A stretch of DNA of 64,000 nt from Ciborinia camelliae (taxonomy: Eukaryota > Ascomycota > Leotiomycetes > Helotiales > Sclerotiniaceae): NCBI GenBank assembly GCA_025890175.1, contig JANPYM010000007.1, positions 2,541,063-2,605,062 of the forward strand. The letters are read 5' to 3'. Under the pieces are notes generated by a model, which made no database searches, was not told the DNA's origin, and saw only the letters and a program-made list of their open reading frames with translations. Below, in pieces: positions 50,138-61,678 of the stretch. The position numbers were made by a program, and so were the translations under genes. The stretch's first letter is position 1. Every line of letters begins with the position of its first letter.

Positions 50138-50433
50138 TAGTCACTTGTGGTCGGTCATCCATCCAGATTCCACAGCACAAATTACCTACTACCTAGGTAC
50201 TGAAAGCTTGGGCACCTACCTAGCTAGGAATGGATACTTTCACTCTCACCTGAGGTCCACTGGGCTGCTCACAAACATTTCCTACCTACCCATCTATTCC
50301 TCGTTTCTTCTTAACTTAACTCAACTTAAATCGACTCATAAATTTATTTATTGATCAACTATACACAAATTCACAATAATCAATGGCTCACATAGCTAGC
50401 GCACTATTCTAATTTGATGACCATGATACAGCC

Positions 50434-53400
50434 ATGCCATACGTGAGTGAAACTTTGCGTAAGGATCGAACCATTCTTTCAAAATACTGCGCAATCAAAT
50501 AATAAATTAAACAACTTAACAAATCTCACCACTGACGACACCAACCCCTCATCCCCACCCTCTTTCCCATCCACATTGGACGAATATCGGTGTGCACGAT
50601 ATCGACAATTTTGTCTACCTTTTACCCACAGTCAAAATTATTGAACCTGTTCCGAAGTGATTTATATCTTTGTCAGATCTTGCCCGGGCATCGACAATCA
50701 GGGTGTCGAGCATCAACCGGTCAGATTTCGAGATGCAAGCACCGATGATATCAGCGCCTCTTAAGGCCACCAACGAGATCGACTGGGTACAACCGTTGAA
50801 GAATTATATCAGGCAGACTTATGGTGACGATCCAGAACGATATGCGGAAGAATGTGCTACCCTCAACCGCTTGCGACAGGATATGCGAGGGGCAGGCAAA
50901 GACAGTGCCGCGGGAAGGGACCTACTTTACAGATACTACGGGCAGCTGGAATTATTAGACCTGCGGTTCCCGGTCGATGAGAATCACATCAAGATATCCT
51001 TTACTTGGTAAGAGTCCGATCGAGTGAGGGGTGTCGAAATCTTGCTAACAATGCTGCCAGGTTTGATGCGTTTACACATAAAGCCACTGCACAATACTCC
51101 TTAGCATACGAGAAAGCTTCGATTATATTCAATATTTCCGCCGTACTATCATGCCATGCCGCGCATCAAAACCGATCAGAAGACTCCGGTCTCAAGACTG
51201 CATATCACTCTTTTCAAGCATCTGCTGGCATGTTCACTTACATCAACGAGAACTTTCTCCATGCACCCTCCACCGACCTAAGTCGAGATACTGTCAAGAC
51301 TTTGATTCAGATTATGCTTGCTCAAGGCCAGGAGGTTTTTCTTGAAAAACAAATCGCCGATGGTAAAAAGGTTGGACTATTGGCGAAACTTGCTAGCCAA
51401 GCGGGCTATTTGTATTCTCAAGCGCTTGAAGGAACCCAGGACAACGTAAATAAGGCCATATTTGAGAAAGTTTGGCTGCTGGTGGTACAAGTAGGTGCTT
51501 CTAATCTTTGTCGTCTGGCTTGGGGAACACATCTCGGTCATATTGCTATCCCAAAGTCAACATGGTACTAACGCAAGATAGATTAAGGCAAATTACATGT
51601 CATCTCTAGCTCAATATTACCAAGCTCTTGCTGATGATGATGCAAATTCACATGGTGTAGCTATTGCACGACTACAGGCAGCAGAAGCTTCATCCAAAGA
51701 CGCCAGTAAACTTGCAAATAGTTTCCCTGGAAATGTTCCCGTCAATTCAAACTTCACATCGGAGACAGGCACAACTCTGATCGAGATTAATAGGCGTCAC
51801 CTTACTAATGTCCAAGAGAAACTTGCTGAGCTCATCAAGGATAATGATTATATCTATCACCAAACTGTACCAGCCGAAGCAGCACTCACCGTGATCCCCA
51901 AGCTTCCTGCTGCTAAAGCGATTCCAGTTAGCGAGCTCTATGCTGGTCAAGATATTCAACGTATCACGGGACCCGACATCTTCCAAAAAATAGTGCCAAT
52001 GTCTGTGACGGAGTCAGCAAGCTTATACGATGAAGAAAAGGCGAAACTAGTGCGGGCAGAGACAGAACGTGTAGAAACTGCCAACAGTGAGATGGCTGCA
52101 AGTCTGGACTATCTCAGATTGCCCGGGGCGTTACAAGTTCTCAAGGGCGGGTTTGACCAAGAACTGAGCGGGGGTGAAGATTTTAGGAATTGGTGCGATG
52201 ATTTAGCCGGGCACGTTTCTCCAATGTCAACGTTCGATTCTTTGAAATCAAGTAAAGAAGCCATAGTGGCAGTGTTGGACAAGAGTAGCAAGCAATTGGA
52301 TATGGAGGAGAGCGTCTGTGAGAAGATGCGATCTAAGTATGAAGGGGAGTGGACTCAGCAACCGAGCTCACGGCTTACATCGACTCTTCGAAATGATATA
52401 CGGAACTATCGCGAAGCTCTCGAGGAGGCTGCTCGTAGCGACAATCAACTTTACTCAAAAATTTGCCAGCATGAGGTTGACTTTGACGAAATGCGCTCTG
52501 CTGGTGAACTTGGCGAGTCCGATGTGCTCTTCCAAAGAGCTCTAATCCAGGTTGGTGGAAAGTCGAGGAATACCGCCGGGAGTCCCAGCGCACGAGAAGG
52601 AAGTCTACTTGATGATGATTTCGACGACGGGAAAAAGAGCGTCGCAGACCAGATAGCTAAGGTTGAGGATATTCTCAGAAAGTTAAATCTAGTCAAGCGG
52701 GAAAGGTCTCAAGTTTTGAAAGATTTGAAGGAAAAGGTATGCAAAGGAACTTAGATTCAGGTTTATTTTTGGCTAATCACGGGATAGGCACACAACGATG
52801 ATATATCTCACGTCCTAATTCTTAATAAAAAGTCCATCTCGAATTACGAGACACAGCTTTTCCAAACAGAGCTTGAAAAGTACCGACCTCACCAGAGTCG
52901 CTTATTAGCTGCGAATCACAAACAATCATCCCTAATGAAGGAACTTAAAGCCACGTTCAACGATCTTCTACAGGACAAGAGAGTTCGATCGGAGCAAAGC
53001 AAATATGAGACGATAACTCGACAACGGTCATCAGTAATGTCTAAGTATAAAAAAATTCATCAAGAATATTTAGATCTACAAGCAGGTCTCGAAGGCGCAA
53101 AACAATGGTATACCGAGATGAAGGATACTGTGAATAGCCTCGATAAGAATGTCGAGACATTTGTCAATAATCGTAGGTCAGAAGGAGCTCAACTTTTAGG
53201 TCAAATTGAGCAAGATCGAGCAAGCAATGCAAATGGGCATGCGGATCGGGAGCGAGAGCGCCTCAGAGGATTGATGGAACGCATGTCCATGGACCCATCA
53301 ACCTCTCCAACTTCCAGCAAACCTCCTCGTAGGGGATCAAATGCATACAGCAATACATCTCCATCGACAAGATACCCAAGTACAAACTTTACTGGACAGT

Positions 53401-53909
53401 ACCAGGTACCAACATCGCCGCCGCCACAAACGACAACATCACCACCAACACGCGGCTCTATATCAACTCCTGCCAATGGGGGATACTATACTCAACAACA
53501 ACCCCAAAGAGCCGATCCATACGGCTCAATTCCCGGAAGATCCTCGCCATATGGCCAATACAACCCAAGCACGCATTCGCGCAATGCTTCCCAGCCCATC
53601 TCACCTCCACCAAATCAGAGTCAATTTCCACGTTCACCTCCGCCACAACAAACTCAATTCCAGCAGAATCAACACCCCTACACTACAATTGCACCACAAC
53701 AACAGGGGCAGTATGTTCCAGCTGGTTATGTCCCCCCGCCTCCACCCCCTGGACCACCGCCTCTTGGCCCTCAACAAACATATCACCAACCCGGTGGCTC
53801 TATGACAGGTCAAAATGAATATGGGTATGGAAATAGTGGCTCTCATCAACGCAATGCGTCTCAGCAAAGTACGAATGATCCTTGGGCTGGGCTTAATGCA
53901 TGGAAGTGA
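50434..53909 (+). CDS. BRO1: ESCRT-associated BRO1 protein
   Basis: Five exons (50434-50442, 50733-51007, 51061-51490, 51582-52736, 52788-53909) encode 996 residues. The BRO1 domain fills the first 390 residues or so, with QAPMISAPLKATNEIDW and AEECATLNRLRQDMRG near the N terminus and FDAFTHKATAQYSLAYEKAS further on. A helical V-domain follows, and the last 200 residues are Pro/Gln/Ser-rich with PPPPPPGPPP. BRO1 binds Snf7 on endosomes and recruits the deubiquitinase Doa4 during multivesicular body sorting. The related PalA/Rim20 family was considered, but the N-terminal sequence and length fit BRO1. The 9-nt first exon (MPY) with a 290-nt intron is uncertain; otherwise translation starts at ATG 50733. 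Confidence 0.93.
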
Positions 53910-54658
53910 AGAGTGTAGAGTTTATTGGAGCATTTTCAGTCACGGGAAGGAACGGAAAACTCAGGGAGATATCACTTTCGTCTATGGGAGAAATACGGCG
54001 CCGAGGACGAAGGAATTAGTGAATGGAGAATGTATACTAATTCATAGTGGCAATGACACGGAGGAAGGGAGAAAATGTATTTATATCTCTTGAATCGCAG
54101 ACCTGTCTGGTCTATTTGATAGTCCAATCGCCGTCGCGTATGCAATTCAGCAAAGATATGTACACGCCTGCGGTCAATGTGGCCCAAAGACTACATACAA
54201 GTATTTGGTAGCCCAGCAGACAAAAGTATACGAATAACGCTAGGAAATGACCAGTTTAAGAATGAAAATGAAAAGATGTAATGATCTCTTCTATAGTAGA
54301 ATACGTGATTAATGAAAAATGTATTTGAAATTGAAATTTGCTTCGATTGGCTTTTTGAATTCCATTAGACTGGTATGAGAAGAAATCGAGACCTTGCGGG
54401 ATTACGTTTGGCCGAAGTTTCGGGGTACCGATATTACCGATGAGCTTAGAAAGCGGGTATATCATGACGAGGAGATAGTAGGGAAGCTCATAGAATAATA
54501 ATTGTCACCGGCTACAATTTCCCATTGTCATCCGCTTCAACCATTCTCTCACGTTCTACAACAGCAGTTTTTATTCTTTTTTGGCATAAATTTTAGACAG
54601 CTTTGTGTCTCCTGTATTCTATTTTCTTAGTTCACCATTTCCCACATAATTAAAAGCT
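53910..54658. other. Intergenic, no gene seen
   Basis: A 750-nt spacer holding the BRO1 3' UTR and the Lon promoter. I see no element or gene and no clear heat-shock site. Mostly AT-rich. Confidence 0.5.
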
Positions 54659-57600
54659 ATGCTTTACGGCCAAAACTTACCGTGGCGGATTGCGCTTCGA
54701 AACGTTGCCATTAAACAAAACACAGAAGCCTCTAGTGCAATTCTAAGGAGTACAATCAGTCAATATCATGTCAGAACCGCACAATCGTCGGCGTCTTTAC
54801 GACCTCTCTCGATTCACCCAGCTCTCGGTGGCGTCGCAAGATTTTCAACATCTCCTTCTCGACGGAAAGATGTCCCGAAAGATCTCTTCAATCAAGCAGA
54901 AATAACAGCGGCAGAAGATAAGAAGGAGAAGAAGTCGAAGGCAAAAACTGAAATTGTTGAGGAAGTCAGTGGCGAGAATCAAATAGAAACCAAGAGCAAG
55001 ACCTCCGAAGCATCGTCTTCTAGTAGCAACACTTCTGGAAGTGCAATTGATGCAAAAGGAAGCAGTGCTGGAGGCGCAGGTGATTCTGGGAGTGGCGATG
55101 GTGGAAAGAAGGGCCGCAAGGGAGCTTCGGAAAAGGCTTTGCAGAAAGCTATGGTTCCAGAGGTATACCCACAAGTTATGGCAATTCCAATTACCAAGCG
55201 ACCTCTATTTCCTGGATTCTACAAAGCTGTCACCGTTCGAGATCCCAATGTTGTAGCCGCTATACAAGATATGATGAAGAGGGGTCAGCCATACATTGGG
55301 GCTTTCTTGTTCAAGGACGACAATATGGATAAAGATGTCATTGAGAACATAGATGATGTACATGATGTTGGAGTTTTCGCACAAATAACTAGTGCTTTCC
55401 CGGTGCACGGGGATGATTCGGCTCTCACTGCGGTGTTGTATCCACATCGTCGGATTAAGATGTCTGCTCTGATCGGTCCGGAGCGTGAGAGTGCCGATGC
55501 AAAGAAAAGCGAAGGCGCGCCAGCTGAACCACCGGTTCCTGAAATCATACCAGCAAAATCTACAAAGGAGGAATCTTCTGAGAAGAAGGGTGATGTTGTA
55601 GCCAGCTTTGAAGAAGGGACGGTGACGCAGAAGAATGCGGACCGACCTATAATGCCTTACGAGCCAATATCGTTTCTGAAAAAGTACCCCGTCAGTTTGG
55701 CAAACGTGGAAAATTTGACGGAAGAGTCATATGATCCTAAGAGCCCCATAATTCGTGCTGTCACAAATGAAATTGTAAATGTGTTCAAGGAAGTGGCAAC
55801 CCTCAACAGCCTCTTCCGAGATCAAATTTCTACATTTTCCATGAGTCAGTCATCGGGCAATGTTATGTCGGAGCCCGGGAAACTTGCAGATTTTGCTGCT
55901 GCGGTCTCTGCTGGTGAAGTTGCAGAGCTTCAAGATGTACTTGAAACTCTCAATATCGAGGAGAGATTACAAAAGGGGTTGACTGTCTTGAAGAAGGAGT
56001 TAATGAATGCCCAGCTACAGTCCAAAATCTCAAAGGATGTTGAGAACAAGATTCAAAAGCGTCAACGCGAATACTACTTGATGGAACAGTTGAAGGGTAT
56101 CCGTAGAGAGCTTGGTATTGAATCTGATGGCAAGGACAAACTAGTTGAGAAATTTAAGGAGAAGGCAGCTAAGCTTGCGATGCCAGAGGTAGTCAGGAAA
56201 GTTTTCGACGAGGAAATCAACAAACTAGCGCATCTCGAACCCGCCGCCTCTGAGTTTAATGTCACGAGAAATTACTTAGATTGGTTGACGCAAATCCCTT
56301 GGGGTCAGCGCAGTGCAGAAAACTTCGGAATCAACAATGCCATGACTGTACTGGATGAAGATCACCATGGTCTGAAGGATGTGAAAGATCGCATCTTAGA
56401 ATTCATTGCGGTCGGAAAACTAAGAGGCACTGTGGAAGGTAAAATATTGTGTTTTGTTGGGCCTCCCGGTGTGGGCAAGACAAGTATTGGTAAGAGTATT
56501 GCCAGAGCTCTCAACCGTCAATACTACAGATTCAGTGTTGGGGGTCTCACAGACGTTGCGGAAATCAAGGGACACAGAAGAACATACGTTGGAGCGCTTC
56601 CTGGACGAATTATCCAGGCGCTGAAAAAATGCCAAACTGAAAATCCACTGATCTTAATTGATGAGATTGACAAAATCGGAAGAGGTCATCAAGGTGATCC
56701 TGCATCTGCACTTTTGGAATTACTGGATCCAGAACAAAACACCTCTTTCCTCGACCACTACCTTGATGTTCCTGTTGACCTCTCTAAAGTTTTGTTTGTT
56801 TGCACTGCCAATATGACGGATACTATTCCTCGGCCTCTACTTGACCGCATGGAGATGATCGAGCTGTCTGGGTATGTTGCGGATGAAAAGATGGCGATCG
56901 CGGAGCGCTATCTTGGACCAGCAGCCAAGGAATTGGCAGGATTGAAGGAGGTTGATGTTAACCTTAGCAAAGAAGCCATTGAGGAACTAATCAAGTCTTA
57001 CTGCCGAGAGTCTGGTGTTAGAAATCTCAAGAAGCAAATTGAAAAGGTTTACCGCAAGTCTGCTTTGAAGATTGTGCAGGACCTTGGAGAAAGTGTTTTT
57101 CCTGAAGAGAAAGCCTTGACCGAAGAAGGCAAGGCAGCTTTGGAGGAATCTAAGAAAGATCAGACGGATGTCAAGGAAACACCTGAAGCAATTGAAAAGG
57201 AGACTACCGAAGTGCCTCGAGTTAGTCTTAAGGTTCCTGACGATGTGCATGTCATAATTGGCAAGGGCAACCTTAAGGATTACGTAGGTCCTCCCGTATT
57301 CACCTCCGATCGACTATACGATATTACTCCTCCCGGAGTCGCAATGGGTCTAGCCTGGACGCAAATGGGTGGTGCTGCATTATACGTTGAGTCAATTCTT
57401 GAAAGTGCTTTATCATCATCCTCTACCCCCGGTCTCGCTACAACCGGTAACCTCCAAGCCGTAATGAAAGAATCAACTACCATCGCCTATTCTTTTGCCA
57501 AATCTGTCATGGCGAAGAATTTCCCAGAGAATCATTTCTTCGATAAAGCAAAGTTACATCTTCACTGCCCAGAAGGTGCAGTTCCAAAAGATGGACCATC

Positions 57601-58009
57601 GGCGGGTATTACTATGGCTACTTCCCTCCTTTCCCTCGCGTTAGATCGTCCTCTAGATCCAACAATTGCTATGACGGGTGAACTTACTGTTACTGGCAAG
57701 GTTCTGAGGATTGGTGGACTGAGGGAAAAGACTGTAGCTGCTAGACGGGCAGGGAGCAAAATGATTATTTTCCCGGATGATAACATGAGTGATTGGTTGG
57801 AACTTCCTCCTGTGAGTACACATTCCTACTTATTCCTGTCAAGATGCTAATAAGAAAAATAGAACATCAAGGATGGGATCGAGGGGAAACCCGCAAAATG
57901 GTATTCAGATGTCTTTGACCTCGTCTTCCCCAATCTCGATAAAGAAGCGGCGAATGGGCTGTGGAAAGATCGATTGGCGAAGAAGAAGGGCGATAAAGAC
58001 GACGAGTGA
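54659..58009 (+). CDS. PIM1: Mitochondrial Lon protease
   Basis: Two exons (54659-57811, 57863-58009) encode 1099 residues. A basic presequence and a low-complexity Lys/Glu/Ser/Gly-rich stretch precede the LAN substrate-recognition domain, which starts near VMAIPITKRPLFPGFYKAV. The AAA+ module shows Walker A GPPGVGKT at 601-608 and Walker B LILIDEIDKIG. The protease domain carries Ser981 in DGPSAG and Lys1024 in LREKT; their 43-residue spacing equals that of the bacterial Ser-Lys dyad. Lon degrades damaged matrix proteins and helps maintain mtDNA; in yeast it cooperates with Ssc1 and Mdj1, both encoded in this window. Acidic insertions around residues 290-330 and 820-860 are typical of fungal orthologues. 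No defect seen. Confidence 0.97.
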
Positions 58010-58833
58010 GCGCTTCCATGAAGATGGACCAGAAATGGAAACGATGTAAATATTAGAAACTTGGAAGAAACTGCGGTTGGATTTGGTTACAGCGGTCAGA
58101 TTGTCTTTTGCATGACGAATGATGTGACGAGCGGAACCGCCATGGGCATTTCGGGCGTTAGGGGTCTTTGGTCATTTATTATGAAGATGGAAGGAAAATA
58201 TGGATCACTACTCTACTCTACGCATTGATGGATGGCTTTTTTTTGAGATGGAGGGACAGGAAAGGGAAGCGGGGGATACTTAGTTATGATCTCTCTCCTC
58301 AATGGCACATTTTGGTGGATGGACCTCGATGAGGTGGGGAGAGGGGGATAGATAGGGAGGAAGGGAGGAAGGGGGGGAGGGAGGAGTAGATAGATATAGA
58401 TCGTGCTACGATTGTATGTATTTAGGAGGGAAAGGAAGGAAAGAAAAGAAACTGGAAGGAGGAAAGATGGATAGAAGGAATTCTAAAGATACTTGGTAAT
58501 TATATATATATACATATATACATGGGTTTCATTAGCTAGCTAGCTAGCTAGTATCATTCTTCTAACTGCGCCCCGTCCTGGATTCTCTTTGTGCTGGTGC
58601 ATGCAATGCAGTTCTTAGTTGAAGTTCCTTTCTTTTAGTTTGTTTTAGGCAGGCTAGGTATCTAGGTTGGATGGTGGGGAGAGGTGGGGAGAGGTGGGGA
58701 GAGGAGGGATGAGGAGGGGTGAGGAGAGGAGGGATGAAGAATCATTGATTATTTAATATTTATTTGATATATGTTTGATAGTTATTTAAGCTTGCTTTAT
58801 TTAAGCTTAAATAAGTAGGTTACCTACCTACCT

Positions 58834-58938
58834 ATTTTATTACATCATACAGTACTTGGGGGGAAAGGGGGGGGGGTTNNNNNNNNNNATTTTATTACAT
58901 CATACAGTACTTGGGGGGAAAGGGGAGGGGGGGGGGTT
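58834..58938. other. Assembly gap flanked by a duplicated end
   Basis: Ten Ns occupy 58879-58888. The 45 bases before the gap (58834-58878) and the bases after it (58889-58938) are the same sequence, starting ATTTTATTACATCATACAGT and ending in a G run of different length. The two contig ends therefore overlap and were not merged, most likely because of the G homopolymer. The duplication is probably an artefact. Confidence 0.9.
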
Positions 58939-59690
58939 TAAAGGAGAGAAGATAAAAGAGATTATTGGAGAAGAATTAATTGCTGAATGGCTGGCTAGCT
59001 GGCTGGATTGTTGGTTTCGGATCTCGTGCTGTATGTATGTGTAGGTAGGTATATGTATGCGTATGTATGTGTAGGTAGGTATGTGGTGTAGTTGAGGTGG
59101 ATTGGATGGGATGGGATATCTTAGGGTTATATTCGATGCGAATCCTATATCGATATCGACATAGTAGAGAGGTGGGTATGGACTAGTAAGCCAAATTTTA
59201 TGAATAGTTACTAGTTAGTTTACTCTAGTATTAGTATTAGCTACTAGCTACTAGTCCCTACCTTAGTAGATACCTAGATATGCTCGAATACAATAAAAAT
59301 TATTTATTTATTTATTTATACTAGTAGATCCATTAGAACATCCATAGGTAGGTACCATACGTAGCTCCCCAGGTCAGAACATAGGTATCTAGAACTAAGA
59401 AGTTGGAAGAAGGAATCGGACATTTTAGGGTTCTCGCCTCACTATCACCATCACGGTGAGTCTGTGATAAAAAGGTTCCTCCGGACCTACCTACCTACCT
59501 AGGGATGATTTGATTGTTTTTACGAGTTTATTATTCTCCTGTCGAACTTTTCGCCTCGGCACGCATGGCACATGATTGATTATTTGCATACGTGGGCAAT
59601 TTATAGCAAGAAGCCTTGTGTATACCCAAAGTGCCCGGGTGTGGTGTGGTGTGGTGTGGCTTGCTTGCTGGTTCATGCCCAACGTTGAGT

Positions 59691-59714
59691 AGGTAGGTAG
59701 GTAGGTAGGTAGGT
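59691..59714. repeat. (AGGT)6 microsatellite
   Basis: Six exact AGGT copies. The same unit forms half of the ACCTAGGT palindromes found across the window, so slippage of this tetramer may be their source. Confidence 0.9.
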
Positions 59715-60487
59715 ATCTAATGGAACGATGGGATGGGATGATGGGATGATGGATGTATGTTTTTGATTGTGAGTTGAGATAAGATGATTACGAGGGTATC
59801 CATATGTAGGTATATGGAGGGAGGGGTATATCAGGGAGGTTTGTACTGACTGTACTATGGTGATTTGGCGTTGTTGTTGTTGTTGATGTGCTGATTGTTA
59901 TTGTATTGTGTACTTGTGGAAGTTGTAATCGTGGATCGACTACACCCACGATTATGTATCTAGCTTGGGAAAAGTCGTGAGTACAGTAGGTAGGTATAGC
60001 ACAGTACAATGCTGTTTTAGTGCTGCGGGAACACGGTTTTGGTTTTGAAATGTCCGTGGTCATGAAGCAAAAGTGTTTCGTCTTGAGATTCGTTGAGAGT
60101 GAAGATGAAGGATCGGGACAGTACCGATATGTGGGTAAGTATTATTGAATGTATTGTAACGATGAAAGTTTATGATGAGTAGGTAGGTAGGTACCTTAAG
60201 TGTAGGTAGGCGGGTAGGTACTGGGTGTGAACCTTGGAAATATCAATGTATCGGATAATAATAATACACGAGTATGATCTCGTTACCGGTATATCGATGG
60301 ATGTATTGGATGAATGTAGGTATTGAACGTTGAATGTTGAATATATTGAATGTATGGTAACCTTATTAACCATGAAATATCTGATGATACCTACCACCTA
60401 CTAGGTAGGTATATCTCGTCACCGTTATTCCGTTACAAGATCAGAATCATCAGATCGAGGCGTTTTCAGGACGGGAAAAGAAATGTC

Positions 60488-60664
60488 TCAATGGATGGAT
60501 GGATGTATGATGGATGAATGGATGGCTGTATGATAGATGGATGGATAGATAGATGTATTGATGGATGTATGGTGGATGGATGAATAGATGGATAGATGTA
60601 TGATGGATGTATGATGTATATGATGTACGATGTATCCATGGATGTATGTATGTCTCTGATTAGG
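60488..60664. repeat. Degenerate GGATG-type minisatellite
   Basis: About 175 bp of imperfect GGATG, GATGTAT and GATAGAT units. On the minus strand it reads as a Pro-Ser-Ile-His repeat in open frames, which has no features of a real protein. Probably slippage-derived. Confidence 0.85.
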
Positions 60665-61678
60665 ATCAAAGTGAGGCAATTGAAAATCCCATATCCCACC
60701 AGGGCCATCACCAAGGTTCACTATTAACCAACCAACCACTCCACGGAAACCAGCCAACCCGTCAACCCTACCCCTCGATGGGAAAACAAAAACAAAAAAG
60801 TATCCATGTTCATGTCCATATTCATGTCCATATTCACGTTCATGTCCCATCCCATTGTTCCTGAAATTCCGGGTGGTCATCCCGTTCTCAAATTGCCTTG
60901 CCTTGCTTACCTAGTATCATAGTATGGATGCCACCTCATATGATATTCTTCTTCCTCTTGGGATTGGGATTGGGGAAAATGCACTCACTTTCATTGCAGG
61001 CAGATGCAGGTAGGTGTGCATGTGCATCCACCAGATCATACAAGCCGCAGCACAGCAAATGATGATAACCTACCGGTCCTGTACTTGGGGTTTTGTGTTC
61101 TCTTCCTTTTTTTCACGCGTTCCTTTAATTTGTCTATTTCAGAGAGTACAGCCTTCTTTTTCATATTGCATTGCATCTTTTCATCCCTTTTTCTATTCTT
61201 AAACCAGCATCAAGGCAATATCGAATCGATCGATATTCAATTGTTTTAATATGTCGTGTGAACGAGGCAGGGAAATTCAATAAATAGGTTGACCTTATTC
61301 ACTACCTACCTTCTTGAGGGGTAAAAAAATCAATCAACATCGACGTCGACGTCAATCTCTCTTAATGAGATAGTTTTTTTCGCTCCTCATTCTTTTATTT
61401 AAATGCTTTTGAATGCAATGATACTGTTTTCTTCTCACTATATTGAAGGATCATCGTGTGTCTCTTTTCTTCATTTTACCGGATAATTGCTTGCTACACA
61501 AACAATTCTACCCCGTACAGTCATCTTACAAGCCCACCGAATCATTGATGTGAACCCTTTTTGAAAAATAAAATCATTTTGTCATTTTTCTGAGTTGTTG
61601 TCTTGTTTCTGCAGATGTAGGAATAGATTTCTTTTACACAATCTTTCAATTTGAGTGTACTGACAGATCTCCAAGTTC

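Larger units (their letters stand above)
48670..50433. other. Intergenic region with MITE and palindromes
   Basis: This 1.8-kb spacer includes a perfect 16-bp palindrome ACCTACCTAGGTAGGT at 49563-49578 and an intact MITE at 49768-50137. More ACCTAGGT-type sites lie at about 50180-50230. No gene was recognised. Confidence 0.6.
58010..61678. other. Repeat-rich intergenic region, 3.7 kb
   Basis: No gene is supported. The stretch contains purine-rich repeats (58325-58480, 58670-58740), TAGC repeats at 58533-58551, an assembly gap at 58879-58888, AGGT repeats at 59691-59714, GGATG-type repeats at about 60488-60664 and a TTCATGTCCATA tandem near 60806-60850. Open frames such as 60488-60880 are translations of these repeats. 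The last 300 nt form the upstream region of the kinase-like gene. Confidence 0.65.

Noticed and set aside
60466..60880. Open frames rich in Pro-Ser-Ile-His
   Set aside because: They follow the GGATG-type repeat and have no domain or splice context.
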